Of a stretch of 64,000 nucleotides of DNA, positions 43,380 through 53,049 are shown one piece after another. The DNA comes from Pyrodictiaceae archaeon (GTDB lineage Archaea; Thermoproteota; Thermoprotei_A; Sulfolobales; Pyrodictiaceae): contig JALVSY010000007.1 in assembly GCA_027036135.1 (NCBI GenBank), positions 252,880 to 316,879 on the forward strand, written 5' to 3'. The notes under the pieces are model-generated. The model saw nothing but the letters and a program-made list of their open reading frames with translations. It was not told where the DNA came from and did not search any database. Position numbers and translations under genes: made by a program. Each line of letters opens with the position of its first letter. Within the stretch, counting starts at the first letter, position 1.

Positions 43380-44672
43380 TTATTGCCTAGGTATAAGCTT
43401 TGCTATAAAGAATCCCTGAGTATCGTGGAGATGAGGGAAGAGTCTCTTGACGCGGTTTGAGACGGGGTAGAGAGTATAGCCAGGCGAGCCCGGGATTCCA
43501 GGAGTTTCTAGTGTATCGGAATGCTCCTCAACTATTTCTTCGCCTTCAAAGGGGAGTATACTACATGTTGCATAGACGATTTCCACACCATACCGTATAG
43601 CTAACTGTAGCATTCTTGTCTGTATTTGAGGAAATCGTGCTACCCAATTAATATTCTCTAAGTGAACCTTTATGGCAGGATCCTTTCCCATAGCACCGCT
43701 GCTTGTGCACGGAGCGTCTAGTATTATCTTGTTAGGTTTCCTTGACAGATGGAAGTATATAGAATCGGCGTTTACTAGCTGAATTCTCGAAAGGTCTACT
43801 CCTAGGAGTTTTAGGACTCTCCGCGTTCTCTTTATTCGCTCTCTTGATACATCAATAGCGATTATTGAGGCCTTATTATTCGTTAGTTGCATTATGAGGC
43901 TATCCTTTATGCCGGGTGCCGCAGCCATGTCTAGTACCAGGTCGCCCTCGGAAGGCTCAAGTGCTTCTACCACTAGCGCAGAGGCCTTGTCCTGGAAAAC
44001 TATCTCGCCTCGCCACATCTCTTCCAAGTGATGCAATGGCTCGTTGTAGTCAACTACTTTCAGCATATATGGTAGATCAGGGTCTCTTTTAACTACGACG
44101 CCTTTTTCTAGCAGCCTCTCAGCTATGGTATCAACGTCGGTTCTTAGCGTGTTGACACGTATCCACCATTTTTCCTCGTTTAGCTGTGAGAGAAGCCTCT
44201 CAGCCTCCTCGCGGGATAAAAGCTTAAGAAATACATCAACAAACCATTCAGGAAAGGAGTACTTTATTGCTAATAGCTTAGACTCGTTCTCAATACCATC
44301 TAGTAGCTCGTCAACACTCTCGATTCTTCGCGGAAGAGTTCTCAGGAGACGTCTCCTAAGCCTTTCAACGCCATCGGAGTAGCCTGCCAAGTACTCCTTC
44401 TCCGTACCTCTGAGAACTAGCCATAGCCTAACCATTCTCTTGGCGCTACCACGCTTACCATAAACAACGGCTTCGGCATGACGAAGCATATAGTAATCAA
44501 CTATGACATCGTGCGAGACCCTGTATAGGACTTTGAGCGGTACGTGGTTAGCTGCTTTTCGATACTCTCTTAGGACTTGCTGGAAAGCTCTATCATGGCT
44601 TACATTCTTGTTCATGACCACGTGAAGGGTTTTCGCAGCAAAATCCACTATGTATCGTATAGCCTTGTCCAC
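43380..44672 (-). CDS. RNA cytosine-C5 methyltransferase (NSUN/RsmB family)
   Basis: 430 residues: an N-terminal helical NusB/PUA-like RNA-binding region (about 1-170) and a SAM-dependent methylase domain with motif I LVLDMAAAPGIK (about 236), motif IV DAPCTSSGAMGKDP with one catalytic-loop Cys, and motif VI YATCSILPFEGE with the second Cys. The target is a tRNA or rRNA cytosine; which one cannot be told. Start GTG 44672 has no strong ribosome-binding site. Confidence 0.87.
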   Translation of the reverse strand: MDKAIRYIVDFAAKTLHVVMNKNVSHDRAFQQVLREYRKAANHVPLKVLYRVSHDVIVDYYMLRHAEAVVYGKRGSAKRMVRLWLVLRGTEKEYLAGYSDGVERLRRRLLRTLPRRIESVDELLDGIENESKLLAIKYSFPEWFVDVFLKLLSREEAERLLSQLNEEKWWIRVNTLRTDVDTIAERLLEKGVVVKRDPDLPYMLKVVDYNEPLHHLEEMWRGEIVFQDKASALVVEALEPSEGDLVLDMAAAPGIKDSLIMQLTNNKASIIAIDVSRERIKRTRRVLKLLGVDLSRIQLVNADSIYFHLSRKPNKIILDAPCTSSGAMGKDPAIKVHLENINWVARFPQIQTRMLQLAIRYGVEIVYATCSILPFEGEEIVEEHSDTLETPGIPGSPGYTLYPVSNRVKRLFPHLHDTQGFFIAKLIPRQ

Positions 44673-44884
44673 GAGGCGCCAGCCCTTCCCGGTCCATACT
44701 TTCTTTCCAGCAAAGCATAAGGAGAAAAATCCCCTCTTATCTACATTATCTATATGATGATACCATTATTAATGATGATAGGTGGGCTTACCAGAGCTCG
44801 CTAGGTGCAGCGATGAAGAATGTGGCCGTATCTGATAATCTTATAATGGAGTAGTTTATAGCAGAGAGAAACACGAATAATTAT

Positions 44885-45604
44885 TTACTTCTTGAAATAG
44901 TCCAGCAGTGTCCTTTGTCCCTTGTTGCCCGTTATGGGTTTCTTCTCCATGTACCAGAGTGGGGCTATTTGCTTTAGTGTCGACCATGTTCTCCTAATAA
45001 ACCAGGGCGGGTTCGTGGGATTTCTCTTATACAATTGAATTATCCATTCACGGGTAGCGGGGTCGGTTGGATATCCCGAGCCCTTTACCCCGTATAATTT
45101 ACGCAGCCTCTCTATCTCTGTATCACGGATTACTTTTGCAACAATACTTGCTGCACTTACCACCGTATATTTAGAGTCGGCTTTAGGCTCTATTACTAGC
45201 CTTGTACTTCTTAGCCAGGCTAGTCTCGAGTATAGGTAATTTTTGAGCTTACTAGGGGGACCGATAGCGTCTATAACTACAGCCTCGAGGGCGGCCCCGA
45301 GTAGCTCCTTAGCTCTTGTAAGCATATGTATTATTGTCTCGTATTCTAATGTGTTCAAGTTATATGAGTCGATCATACTTGGTGGAATTATTTCATATAT
45401 GATGAAGTGGCTGAGGCTCTCTATAATGCTTTTTAGCTTGCTTCTTTTTCCTCTATCTAGCTCCTTGCTGTCTCTTACACCAGTAATCCTTAGTTGACCA
45501 AGGTTCTCCGCATCAATTGCAACCAAGGCTAGCACCATGGGCCCTATTACTGGTCCTCTTCCGGCCTCATCTATACCAATGAATAGTTTCTTGGATATCT
45601 TCAC
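44885..45604 (-). CDS. rnhB: Ribonuclease HII
   Basis: This enzyme cleaves RNA of RNA-DNA hybrids. Active-site motifs are GIDEAGRGPVIGPMV at the N-terminus, TGVRDSKEL, AVVIDAIGP and KADSKYTVVSAASIVAK. GTG 45604 is chosen over the upstream in-frame start at 45622 because GAGGAGGAG lies 4-12 nt before it. The C-terminal TLLDYFKK is a PIP-box-like sequence (QRTLLDYF) that would bind PCNA. The gene overlaps the unknown gene upstream by 38 bp. Confidence 0.93.
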   Translation of the reverse strand: MKISKKLFIGIDEAGRGPVIGPMVLALVAIDAENLGQLRITGVRDSKELDRGKRSKLKSIIESLSHFIIYEIIPPSMIDSYNLNTLEYETIIHMLTRAKELLGAALEAVVIDAIGPPSKLKNYLYSRLAWLRSTRLVIEPKADSKYTVVSAASIVAKVIRDTEIERLRKLYGVKGSGYPTDPATREWIIQLYKRNPTNPPWFIRRTWSTLKQIAPLWYMEKKPITGNKGQRTLLDYFKK

Positions 45605-46469
45605 GTTTGCACTCCTCCTCAATGTACTTGTTATAGGCTATACATGCTGTTTCCTCGGGCTGTAACATGGATATATTGCCTAATTTGAGACCAAGGTCGC
45701 TAAGTAATATGCTTAGTAGGGCTTGTGCGTTCTCAGCCTCTGGCCAGCACTGCCTCTCCTCCATAAGTAATTTACACCCAATAACTACTTCGGCATAGTT
45801 ATTACGCGTTATGAGTGCTATGTTCTTCACCGCGCCAGTATTCTCAAAGTCCAGTGCTTCCGCGACTCTAAGTAATGTGAAGCATGTTTTACTTAGTACA
45901 TTCCTTTGAGTAGCGATGAACGTGTATAGTTCCTGTATACATCTTAGCATCTTGGGTCTCGTAGCGCTGAGTTGTATCGCTATGTCGATTCCTATCTCTA
46001 ATACTGTTGATTTATGGGCATCACCGCCCGTAAATGCACTGTTAAGGAATCTTTGTGACTCGTTAACTAAGTCTATACCTGCATTCCGGATATATGATAA
46101 ATGTATAAGAGAGCGGGCATGAAGAGGAGAAGAGAGCTTGTATAAGGAGACCTCATCCAGGCTTGCTCCGAGAAATATTAGTCTATAAGCTTCTTGAAGC
46201 AAGTGAAGTTGATCATATCCTTCCATAACCACTATACCAGTGAAGCTTCTTTCATGTATCCACCTAGTGATACCAAGCAGAGAGAATAGAGTAGGCGAGT
46301 CCGTAATGCTTAGGGGATAGATTTCTGCATCAATTCCTACCTCTTTATAGAGTCTTGCGCGCTCAACTATACGATAATCATCTGATACAAGTAGAACCGT
46401 CTTAGCGTCCTGGTATAAGGGGTCATTCAACGACATTAATTTCTTGAATACTATGTTAGCTATTCGCAT
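45567..46469 (-). CDS. Unknown protein translationally coupled to rnhB
   Basis: 300 residues, mixed alpha/beta at the N-terminus (TVLLVSDDYRIVERARLYKEVGIDAEIYPLS, then GIVVMEGYDQL, resembling a small Rossmann-type half) and mainly helical afterwards. Six cysteines are scattered without a clear metal motif. ATG 46469 has AGGTG 7 nt upstream. It overlaps rnhB, so the two are probably one operon and may share a replication/repair context. No family is recognised. Confidence 0.6.
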   Translation of the reverse strand: MRIANIVFKKLMSLNDPLYQDAKTVLLVSDDYRIVERARLYKEVGIDAEIYPLSITDSPTLFSLLGITRWIHERSFTGIVVMEGYDQLHLLQEAYRLIFLGASLDEVSLYKLSSPLHARSLIHLSYIRNAGIDLVNESQRFLNSAFTGGDAHKSTVLEIGIDIAIQLSATRPKMLRCIQELYTFIATQRNVLSKTCFTLLRVAEALDFENTGAVKNIALITRNNYAEVVIGCKLLMEERQCWPEAENAQALLSILLSDLGLKLGNISMLQPEETACIAYNKYIEEECKREDIQETIHWYR

Positions 46470-46605
46470 TACGAAACACCTAAGGATTCAGTCAAGTATG
46501 CGCTCTTCATCGGCTCTACGCCTAAGCTCCCGGATTCCACATCACGAACCATGCTCTCCATCAAATCGGGTAACCATAGTAGCCTTAATTACGTTGCTCT
46601 CTTAC

Positions 46606-48528
46606 TTAGCGCCCAGCTACCTCCGAGGCACGTTCACTTGCCTCAGCTTTCTCCGGTATACCAGCTGCTATATACGGCATCAATGCCTGCGCAACATCCT
46701 CAAACACAATTACGCCCCTATACCGATAGGAGCGATCAACTACTATCACATAGTCTACTCCATGCGCTACCATTTCTTCTAGGACGCGGATGAAGGGATC
46801 ATTCTCTCTTACTATTGGGGCGTTTATTAAGGAGACCTCTATGACTGCCTGCGATGATCTCATCATGTATCCTAGGTCCAGGCCTACATAGGCCGGGTCT
46901 AGAACACCCACGACACGATTATTGTCATCAACTATTGGTATTATCTTCTGCCCTGTCTGTACCATGATCTTCGCTGCATCCCTTAATGTTGCGTGCCAAT
47001 TCACTGGCGTAAAGCGCTTAACCAGGCTCAGTATAGTTACATTAATTCTCCCTATTTCACCGCTTCTTAGCATTTGCAGAAGAGATTCAGCTGTAAAGAC
47101 TGTCGGCGGTAATGGCTTCTTGAGGGCAGCTGTAGCAAATGTAACTCCACGTGTAGCTATAGCTGATGTTAAAGATGCTATAAGGGCTGGTACTATTAGG
47201 GCAGGTGTGCCAGCTATCTCTGCGACAAAGAAGGCTAGTCCTATTGGAGCCTTATAGGCGGCACCAGCCAAAGAAGCCATTCCTATATATGCATATATAA
47301 CAGCTTGTACCCCTAAATACCGACCTAGAGTTACGCCTACAAATTGTCCAACCATGGCACCTATGAAGAGGCTTGGAGTAAGTAGCCCCCCGCTAAGCCC
47401 GCTCCCAACAGTTAAGCTTGTTGCAATAATTTTCATTATAGCTAGTACAAGTAATATAACCAATAAGTTATAATGCATCCCTATCAATTCTTGTACTTCT
47501 CTTCCATGCGAGAAAGCACTTAATAAATCGCTTAGAAGTTCCTCTCCGGTCCCTAATATGGCGGGAACAAATATACCTATAACACCTACTATACTTGCTC
47601 CTATAATCGGCTTTAAATAGATACTAAGATTTCTTCTCTCTATAATATTGTTGAACCACCTCTTTGCTGTGAAGAAGAACTTTACAAAAACGAAAGCGAA
47701 AAACGCCTCAATTAATCCCAGCACTATATATGAGCCCAGAGCACCAAGACTATATAATGAGATTATATTAGCTATGTGCAATGAAGGAAGCTTATATTCA
47801 GGCCCTAGTATATGAAGAGACAAAGCATACGCTATCGTTGAGGCAAGCAATGCAGGAGGAAGAGCTGCAGCCTCTAGTACGTCCTCGTAGAGAAGCTCCG
47901 TGGCAAATATTGCAGCACCTACCGGGCTCTGAAATATGAATGAAAGAGCCGCAGCAGCGCCTGCTATTAAGGCTATTCTTCTCTCTTCTATACCCAAGTG
48001 TAGCGAAGTTGCTGTAAAAGAACCTACTGAGCCACCTATTTGTATGGCTGGTCCTTCGGGACCAGCACTCCCCCCAGTGCCGAGAACTAAAGCAGACGCA
48101 ATAGTTTTAATTGCTGCTATGCGGCCCCTTAATGTCCCCGCCTTGAAATGATAAGCCTCTATAACACTTTCTGCGCCAGCTCCCTCGGCTTCGGGTTCAA
48201 ACGTATATACTATAAAAGATGATGCAGCAGCACCTATGAGTAGTACTAAAGGAATTAGAAATTTTTTCCTAGAATGGATAGCTATTAGCGAATAATCGGT
48301 GAGAGCCCTATGAAGAAGTATCCCATGAAGCTGCGCACTAAGGGCCACTATGTCTTTAAGCATCCAATAGAATACACCTATCGCGAGCGAAGCAGCAATA
48401 GCTGTAATAGTGCTTATGAAGAGCCAGCGCTCAACATAGCCGAGACGAAGGACTATGCTATTAACTAGGCTCGTGACCCGGCGAAGCAACATACTGTAGC
48501 CGCCTTGGTATCTGCTGTGTCCCCCCAC
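46606..48528 (-). CDS. ClC-family chloride channel/exchanger with CBS tail
   Basis: 640 residues: a ClC membrane region of many helices (about 25-480) carrying GTGGSAGPEGPAIQIGGSVG (the GxxGPEGP selectivity motif with the gating glutamate) and GSGLSGGLLTPSLFIGA, followed by two CBS domains (about 520-620; RDAAKIMVQTGQKIIPIVDDNNRVVGVL and FIRVLEEMVAHGVDYVIVVDRSYRYRGVIVF). The gating glutamate suggests possible H+/Cl- exchange. GTG 48528 is used; ATG 48492 is an alternative. Confidence 0.9.
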   Translation of the reverse strand: MGGHSRYQGGYSMLLRRVTSLVNSIVLRLGYVERWLFISTITAIAASLAIGVFYWMLKDIVALSAQLHGILLHRALTDYSLIAIHSRKKFLIPLVLLIGAAASSFIVYTFEPEAEGAGAESVIEAYHFKAGTLRGRIAAIKTIASALVLGTGGSAGPEGPAIQIGGSVGSFTATSLHLGIEERRIALIAGAAAALSFIFQSPVGAAIFATELLYEDVLEAAALPPALLASTIAYALSLHILGPEYKLPSLHIANIISLYSLGALGSYIVLGLIEAFFAFVFVKFFFTAKRWFNNIIERRNLSIYLKPIIGASIVGVIGIFVPAILGTGEELLSDLLSAFSHGREVQELIGMHYNLLVILLVLAIMKIIATSLTVGSGLSGGLLTPSLFIGAMVGQFVGVTLGRYLGVQAVIYAYIGMASLAGAAYKAPIGLAFFVAEIAGTPALIVPALIASLTSAIATRGVTFATAALKKPLPPTVFTAESLLQMLRSGEIGRINVTILSLVKRFTPVNWHATLRDAAKIMVQTGQKIIPIVDDNNRVVGVLDPAYVGLDLGYMMRSSQAVIEVSLINAPIVRENDPFIRVLEEMVAHGVDYVIVVDRSYRYRGVIVFEDVAQALMPYIAAGIPEKAEASERASEVAGR

Positions 48529-48616
48529 TCCACCGTACCCGAGTATAACCGCTAACTAGAAGAAGGAGATAGAATAACTAAACCCTCGTCACGAAGAATG
48601 AGAGGTGGCAGCCGCA

Positions 48617-49198
48617 ATGGCGGGGATGATTGATTTAGCGAGACTCCTTTCCGGCCAGGACCTAGAAGAGGCAAGGAAAACCATAGAGGGCGGAGAAGCA
48701 GAGTTCAAGGTATATGCACTTCCCCGCCCCCGTTTGAAGATAAGAACGCCTAAGAAGAGGCTCATGGAGCTAGAAGAGGGCAAGATAGCTAGGCTCGAGT
48801 ACTCCTTGGTTAGGGCAACTATATCAGCTGCCCTTGATGGGAGAAAACCATCATTCAAGGACGTGGCTACACTGGCTGGCGACTACAAGGCAGCTGCTGC
48901 ATACCTAGCATTCCTCTGGAGAACCGGCCTAGTTGTATTCGATAGCCAGGAAGCTGCAATGAACCTTTATATAGCATCAAGTGCTCTGAGCCAGAAAACA
49001 TACGAACATAGAATCTCGAAAGTACTTGGTGCAACATTCAGTATCAACACAGAGAAAGTAGCTAGGCTGCCAAGCGACACCATATACTGTGTGTACCGGG
49101 AAGGAACACTGGGATGTAAGTATATTGTAGCTAGTTGTGCCAGAAGCCAAGCCAAAGCAGAGATAAGAGGAATTACAGATACTCTCTTAAAGAAATAA
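48617..49198 (+). CDS. Conserved-looking protein, unknown
   Basis: 193 residues from ATG 48617 (GAGAGGTGG 8 nt upstream; GTG 48605 adds four residues). N-terminal helical and basic region (FKVYALPRPRLKIRTPKKRLMELEEGKIARLEYSLVRATISAALDGRKPSF), a helical middle, and a beta-like C-terminal domain with three cysteines (IYCVYREGTLGCKYIVASCARS). It could be nucleic-acid-binding by composition. No family is recognised. Head-to-head with the ClC gene. Confidence 0.6.
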   Translation: MAGMIDLARLLSGQDLEEARKTIEGGEAEFKVYALPRPRLKIRTPKKRLMELEEGKIARLEYSLVRATISAALDGRKPSFKDVATLAGDYKAAAAYLAFLWRTGLVVFDSQEAAMNLYIASSALSQKTYEHRISKVLGATFSINTEKVARLPSDTIYCVYREGTLGCKYIVASCARSQAKAEIRGITDTLLKK

Positions 49199-49348
49199 AT
49201 GTAGTGAAGCTATCAAAGCTAATATAAGGTTACGAAATGATTTTTATTCAAACAACGCTACAGTTGCTTTAATTACTCCAACACCCATTGACTGCTACAG
49301 CATATCAAGAACATAGGCTATAATTGTATAAAGAGTGAGGGGGACTAC

Positions 49349-50008
49349 ATGGTGGAACTGGTCTGGTGGGGCCATGCTTGCTTTGAGATAAAATGCTGCA
49401 ACAAGTCATTGCTAATAGACCCACATGATGGAGGAAGCCTCGGCCCCGGATTCCAGCCACCTAGGGCTAAGCCAGATTATATTCTTGTAACCCACGAGCA
49501 CTACGACCATAACGCTGTTGAGTCTGTTCAAAGAGGCAGTACTATTGTTGTGAGGGAGAGAGTCGGAGAGTTCGAGCTAGGTCCTTTTAGGATTAGAGGT
49601 GTAAAGCTACCTCATGACGAGTTTGAGGGCAAGCTTAGAGGCTTTGTTGTAGCTTACCGAGTGGAAGTTGAGGGGCTGAGCATTACGCACTTAAGTGATG
49701 CTGGTAGGCCACCTAGGGAGGATGAATCACAGCTTCTGAGGGCCGACATTGCGCTTGCTCCTGCAGGTAATGTTTATACTATGCATCCCCGCAAAGCACT
49801 TGAAGCAGCCGCTGAGCTAGGTGCACGTGTACTCGTACCTATGCATTACTGGGTTCCTGGAATGCAGCTCCCCCTTGATCCTCTCGAAAACCTGCTAAGA
49901 TATGCTAAGAAATGGAGAGTTGTACGCTACGACTCTAACCAAGTAATGATTTCGAGGGACGAGCTACCCGATACACGTACAATACTTATCCTGTCATTGC
50001 CGCAATGA
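49349..50008 (+). CDS. Metallo-beta-lactamase-fold hydrolase (UPF0173-like)
   Basis: This 219-residue MBL-fold protein has WWGHACFEIK at the N-terminus, the metal motif THEHYDHNA, then HLSDAG and VLVPMHYWVPG, the layout of the UlaG/UPF0173 branch. Substrate unknown. ATG 49349 is preceded by GAGGGGG. The last four bases overlap the ABC ATPase gene start (ATGA), so it is in one operon with the exporter downstream. Confidence 0.85.
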   Translation: MVELVWWGHACFEIKCCNKSLLIDPHDGGSLGPGFQPPRAKPDYILVTHEHYDHNAVESVQRGSTIVVRERVGEFELGPFRIRGVKLPHDEFEGKLRGFVVAYRVEVEGLSITHLSDAGRPPREDESQLLRADIALAPAGNVYTMHPRKALEAAAELGARVLVPMHYWVPGMQLPLDPLENLLRYAKKWRVVRYDSNQVMISRDELPDTRTILILSLPQ

Positions 50009-50769
50009 CACGGGATGATGCAGGAGTGGAGTGCGGCAATCCGGTCCTTGAAGTGAATAACGTTGTTAAGAAGTTTAAAAGAGGACCTACTATCGGGCCT
50101 ATCTCTTTCACTGTTTCGCGTGGCGAGATCTTTGCCCTAATAGGGCCCAATGGTGCGGGAAAGACGACAACTATACGCATGATTACCGGAATATATAGGC
50201 CTGATGCTGGCTACGTCAAGGTATGTGGTTCGGTTGCACAACGAGGATTTGTGGCATATGTTCCGGAGGAGTCAGCTGTTTATCCTAGGCTAACAGGGTA
50301 TGAGCACTTGTATTTCTATGCGAAACTGTACTATAGTGATAAGCGCCGAGTACGCTTGATAGTTGAGCGAGCAGCTAGTATCTCGGGGCTAGGCGATAAC
50401 CTTCGTAGAAAGGTTGGAGAGTACAGTAAGGGTATGAAGCGTCGCCTCTTGGTGGCACTAGCGTTAGCTCTTGATACGCCATTACTCGTACTAGATGAGC
50501 CTACATCTGGGCTCGATGTATATAGCTCTGTTGAGGTTAGGAGGCTTATACTCCGAGCTGCTAGGGATGGTAGGGCTATATTGCTTACGAGTCATAACAT
50601 GTTAGAGGTTGAGAGGCTTGCAACACGCGTAGGCTTCATTGCTAGGGGACAGCTTATAGATATTGGCGAGCCCCATGTACTAATCGAGCGATATGGTGGC
50701 AGGGACCTTGAAGAAGCCTTTGTGAATGCTGTGCAACGTGTGCTCGGTAAAACAATTGCCAAACGGTGA
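50005..50769 (+). CDS. ABC-2 type exporter ATPase
   Basis: This 254-residue ATPase of the NatA/CcmA/DrrA class has Walker A GPNGAGKTT, signature EYSKGMKRR (SxGxx variant usual for this class), Walker B LLVLDEPTSGLD and switch TSHNM. It is coupled to its permease through a GTGA overlap (50766-50769). Export of a drug, lipid, ion-complex or glycan is possible; the sequence does not decide. Confidence 0.9.
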   Translation: MTRDDAGVECGNPVLEVNNVVKKFKRGPTIGPISFTVSRGEIFALIGPNGAGKTTTIRMITGIYRPDAGYVKVCGSVAQRGFVAYVPEESAVYPRLTGYEHLYFYAKLYYSDKRRVRLIVERAASISGLGDNLRRKVGEYSKGMKRRLLVALALALDTPLLVLDEPTSGLDVYSSVEVRRLILRAARDGRAILLTSHNMLEVERLATRVGFIARGQLIDIGEPHVLIERYGGRDLEEAFVNAVQRVLGKTIAKR

Positions 50770-51968
50770 TAAGGGCGTTGAGGGCGTCGGTTATTGCGTG
50801 GAAAGAGATACTGGAATTTATAAGGGATAGAAGAAGCATTGCCCTTATGACTATCTCGGCATTTCTCTTTCCCCTATTAGGGCTCGTGATAACCGGGCTT
50901 CAAACTAAGCAAATGGCACGAGTTGCGATAATCGTGTGTGATAACGGAAGCTATGCAGAGAGCTTCTCTAAGAAACTAGTGGCAGCAATACATAGCACAC
51001 CAGGGCTTGTCCCAGTATTAGTTCAAGGCAAGTGCAGTTTTCCAGAAGACATAGTGGCAGCAATAATTATACCGAAAGGGTTCAGTATCAATGCATCCTC
51101 ACTTGACAAGCCCGTTTTCATAAAGTTTTATCGCGTTGTGGGTAAGGCTTCGGCTGACCAGGCTGCTAATGTTCTTAACTCCGTCGCTGCTTCGTTAGCA
51201 CAGAACATCTCTATACAGAGGATAAAAACAATAGCCAAGAGGGCCGGGTTATCGCTAAACCCGAACTATGTACGAAACCCCGTCTATCTCGTAACAGAGA
51301 GTATTAGTAGCAGTGGCGCCCCAGCACCGCCTAGCCTTATTAGGCGAGCTGATGTAGCAAGGTTCTTGGCCTTCTCTGTATTCTTCGTCTTGAACCCAGC
51401 CGCTATAGCTGTGGCTGACGCAATAACACGCGAAAGAGAGAGTGGAACTGGAGAGTTGTTAGCTATCTCGCCTATTACTGGGCTAGACCTTCTTCTGGGA
51501 AAAACTGCTGGCGCCCTAGTAGCAGCATCAATTGCTGGAGGGCTTGACGCGGCAGCGGTTATAGCATACGTCTACATGGTTCTTGGCGGTGTAGACCCGG
51601 GGCTCATACTTGTGCACGTAACTGGTGTTCTGCTAGCTGTCTTGGTAACAGCTGCATTCACCATGTTTATAACACTGGTTGTTCCAGGTCAGAGAGCGGC
51701 CACCCTCGTAGCTAGTCTAATAACGGGGCTTGCAACAATAGTGTTCCTCTCAGCGCTTTTCGTTGATTACAACACGCTGCCAATGCTTGTAAAGAGCATT
51801 TTCTATTCTATTCCCTATACCTACGTGGTCTTAGCGATTAAGGCCTATGCTCTTCAACAAGAATCGCTTGCCATCACTTATCTCGGCGTACTGCTTGCTT
51901 TAACAATAGCAGCCCTTATAGGTGCAGCGAGAGCTTATAAGCCAGAGCGCCTCGTTAAGAGAATATAG
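50766..51968 (+). CDS. ABC-2 type exporter permease
   Basis: This 400-residue protein has one N-terminal helix (about 25-45), a large extracytoplasmic domain (about 46-185) and five to six C-terminal helices with the family-typical ADAITRERESGTGELLAISPI segment (about 219-240) before the transmembrane block. The domain layout matches NatB/ABC-2 permeases. GTG 50766 overlaps the ATPase stop. Confidence 0.88.
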   Translation: MIRALRASVIAWKEILEFIRDRRSIALMTISAFLFPLLGLVITGLQTKQMARVAIIVCDNGSYAESFSKKLVAAIHSTPGLVPVLVQGKCSFPEDIVAAIIIPKGFSINASSLDKPVFIKFYRVVGKASADQAANVLNSVAASLAQNISIQRIKTIAKRAGLSLNPNYVRNPVYLVTESISSSGAPAPPSLIRRADVARFLAFSVFFVLNPAAIAVADAITRERESGTGELLAISPITGLDLLLGKTAGALVAASIAGGLDAAAVIAYVYMVLGGVDPGLILVHVTGVLLAVLVTAAFTMFITLVVPGQRAATLVASLITGLATIVFLSALFVDYNTLPMLVKSIFYSIPYTYVVLAIKAYALQQESLAITYLGVLLALTIAALIGAARAYKPERLVKRI

Positions 51969-52063
51969 GCCTAGTCTCATGGATGATGTTAACCCGATTG
52001 AACCCCCTGCGAGCCCCGCTGGCTATGAGCGAGGAGGCCAGGCTGACCAGCTATTGCCTTACT

Positions 52064-52915
52064 CTACCTTAGTACTACTATTACTTGTTTCCAGCCAGGT
52101 AATAGAGGATTGACCTCCAATAGCTCGTAACCCCCCTCTCGCATATACCTTGCCAACAATGTTAACGTTTCTCTCATATCCGTTAATGGTGGATGTACTT
52201 CAACGATTAGGCCTCTAATGCGGCCAGAACTTAGAAGACCAGTCCTAATACTATGCTCTATAACTTCTCGCTCCTCTCCCTCAATATCGAGCTTAAGTAG
52301 ATCAATACGCGCAATTTTATGAAAACGCATTAATTCTTCAAGCGTTATACAGGGCAGCGTTATCTTATCACTTACGTCCTCTTCCATCTCATCTAGGTAA
52401 AGAGGATTGGTTGAGGATAGGGCCCAGTACCTTGTCAATAATAGCTCGCGTGTACCCGGTTTACCGCACAAGAGCCTAGGCTCAACCCTACTAATATGCT
52501 CTAACTTGTTAGCTAGGAGATTCTCGTAAAGCACCCTACGTGCTAATGGACTTGGCTCAACAGAGATAATTAGCCCTTGTCGCTTCATCTCTAGGCCTGC
52601 TAGTACCGAGAAGAAGCCGAGAAAAGCACCAGCATCAATTATCGTTGCTCCTGGCCTGATTAAATCCGAGACTAGGTCAAGTCTATAATCATCTAGACAG
52701 AATATGTGCAGTAGATTAGCCCAAGCCTCTGGCATCTGGTTACAAGGAATTAATAGAATTGCTCCAAAATGATCTAACCTTATCCTTATATCCATGCCCG
52801 GCCTCTCGAAGCAATACCTTATATGCTTCTTTAAGAGACTAGCTATTCTGGCTCCTAGACATCTCTCAGTTATTGATACGAGCCACGCAATATATTCCTC
52901 GTCACCCATAGCCAT
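52064..52915 (-). CDS. FkbM-family methyltransferase
   Basis: This 283-residue SAM-dependent methyltransferase has motif I ATIIDAGAFLGFFSVLAG (about 88-105), VEPSPLARRVLYENL (acidic ribose-binding residue) and LLKLDIEGEEREVI, which is the FkbM hallmark KxDxEGxE. Such enzymes often O-methylate sugars or secondary metabolites. The neighbouring ABC-2 exporter is convergent and not clearly linked. Confidence 0.87.
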   Translation of the reverse strand: MAMGDEEYIAWLVSITERCLGARIASLLKKHIRYCFERPGMDIRIRLDHFGAILLIPCNQMPEAWANLLHIFCLDDYRLDLVSDLIRPGATIIDAGAFLGFFSVLAGLEMKRQGLIISVEPSPLARRVLYENLLANKLEHISRVEPRLLCGKPGTRELLLTRYWALSSTNPLYLDEMEEDVSDKITLPCITLEELMRFHKIARIDLLKLDIEGEEREVIEHSIRTGLLSSGRIRGLIVEVHPPLTDMRETLTLLARYMREGGYELLEVNPLLPGWKQVIVVLR

Positions 52916-53049
52916 TTAGCGCGCACCTAGAATACTCAAGTACGACGTAACTACTTCATACAGTGTTGGGGATGAGGCCTGGGGGCTCCACGAGCCCTAA
53001 TGGCTATGAAGAGTAGTCCCATCACCGACCCTTTATTTATCTCCTTTCA

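Noticed and set aside
44763-44849. C/D-like boxes ATGATGA and CTGA with flanking CCATTAT/ATAATGG complement
   Set aside because: No D' box at a sensible distance and the second guide is 15 nt; the flanking complement is AT-only sequence. Kept only as a note.
51983-52046. C/D-like boxes in the gap after the ABC-2 permease, with a guide resembling a tRNA T arm complement
   Set aside because: C box ends in T, D' is CTGC, and spacings are 17 and 10 nt with a 13-nt linker; too degenerate.
52970-53035. C/D-like GGATGA...CCGA segment
   Set aside because: Guide spacings of about 20 and 16 nt and poor C' box; the GGGCT/AGCCC hairpin is the only firm structure.
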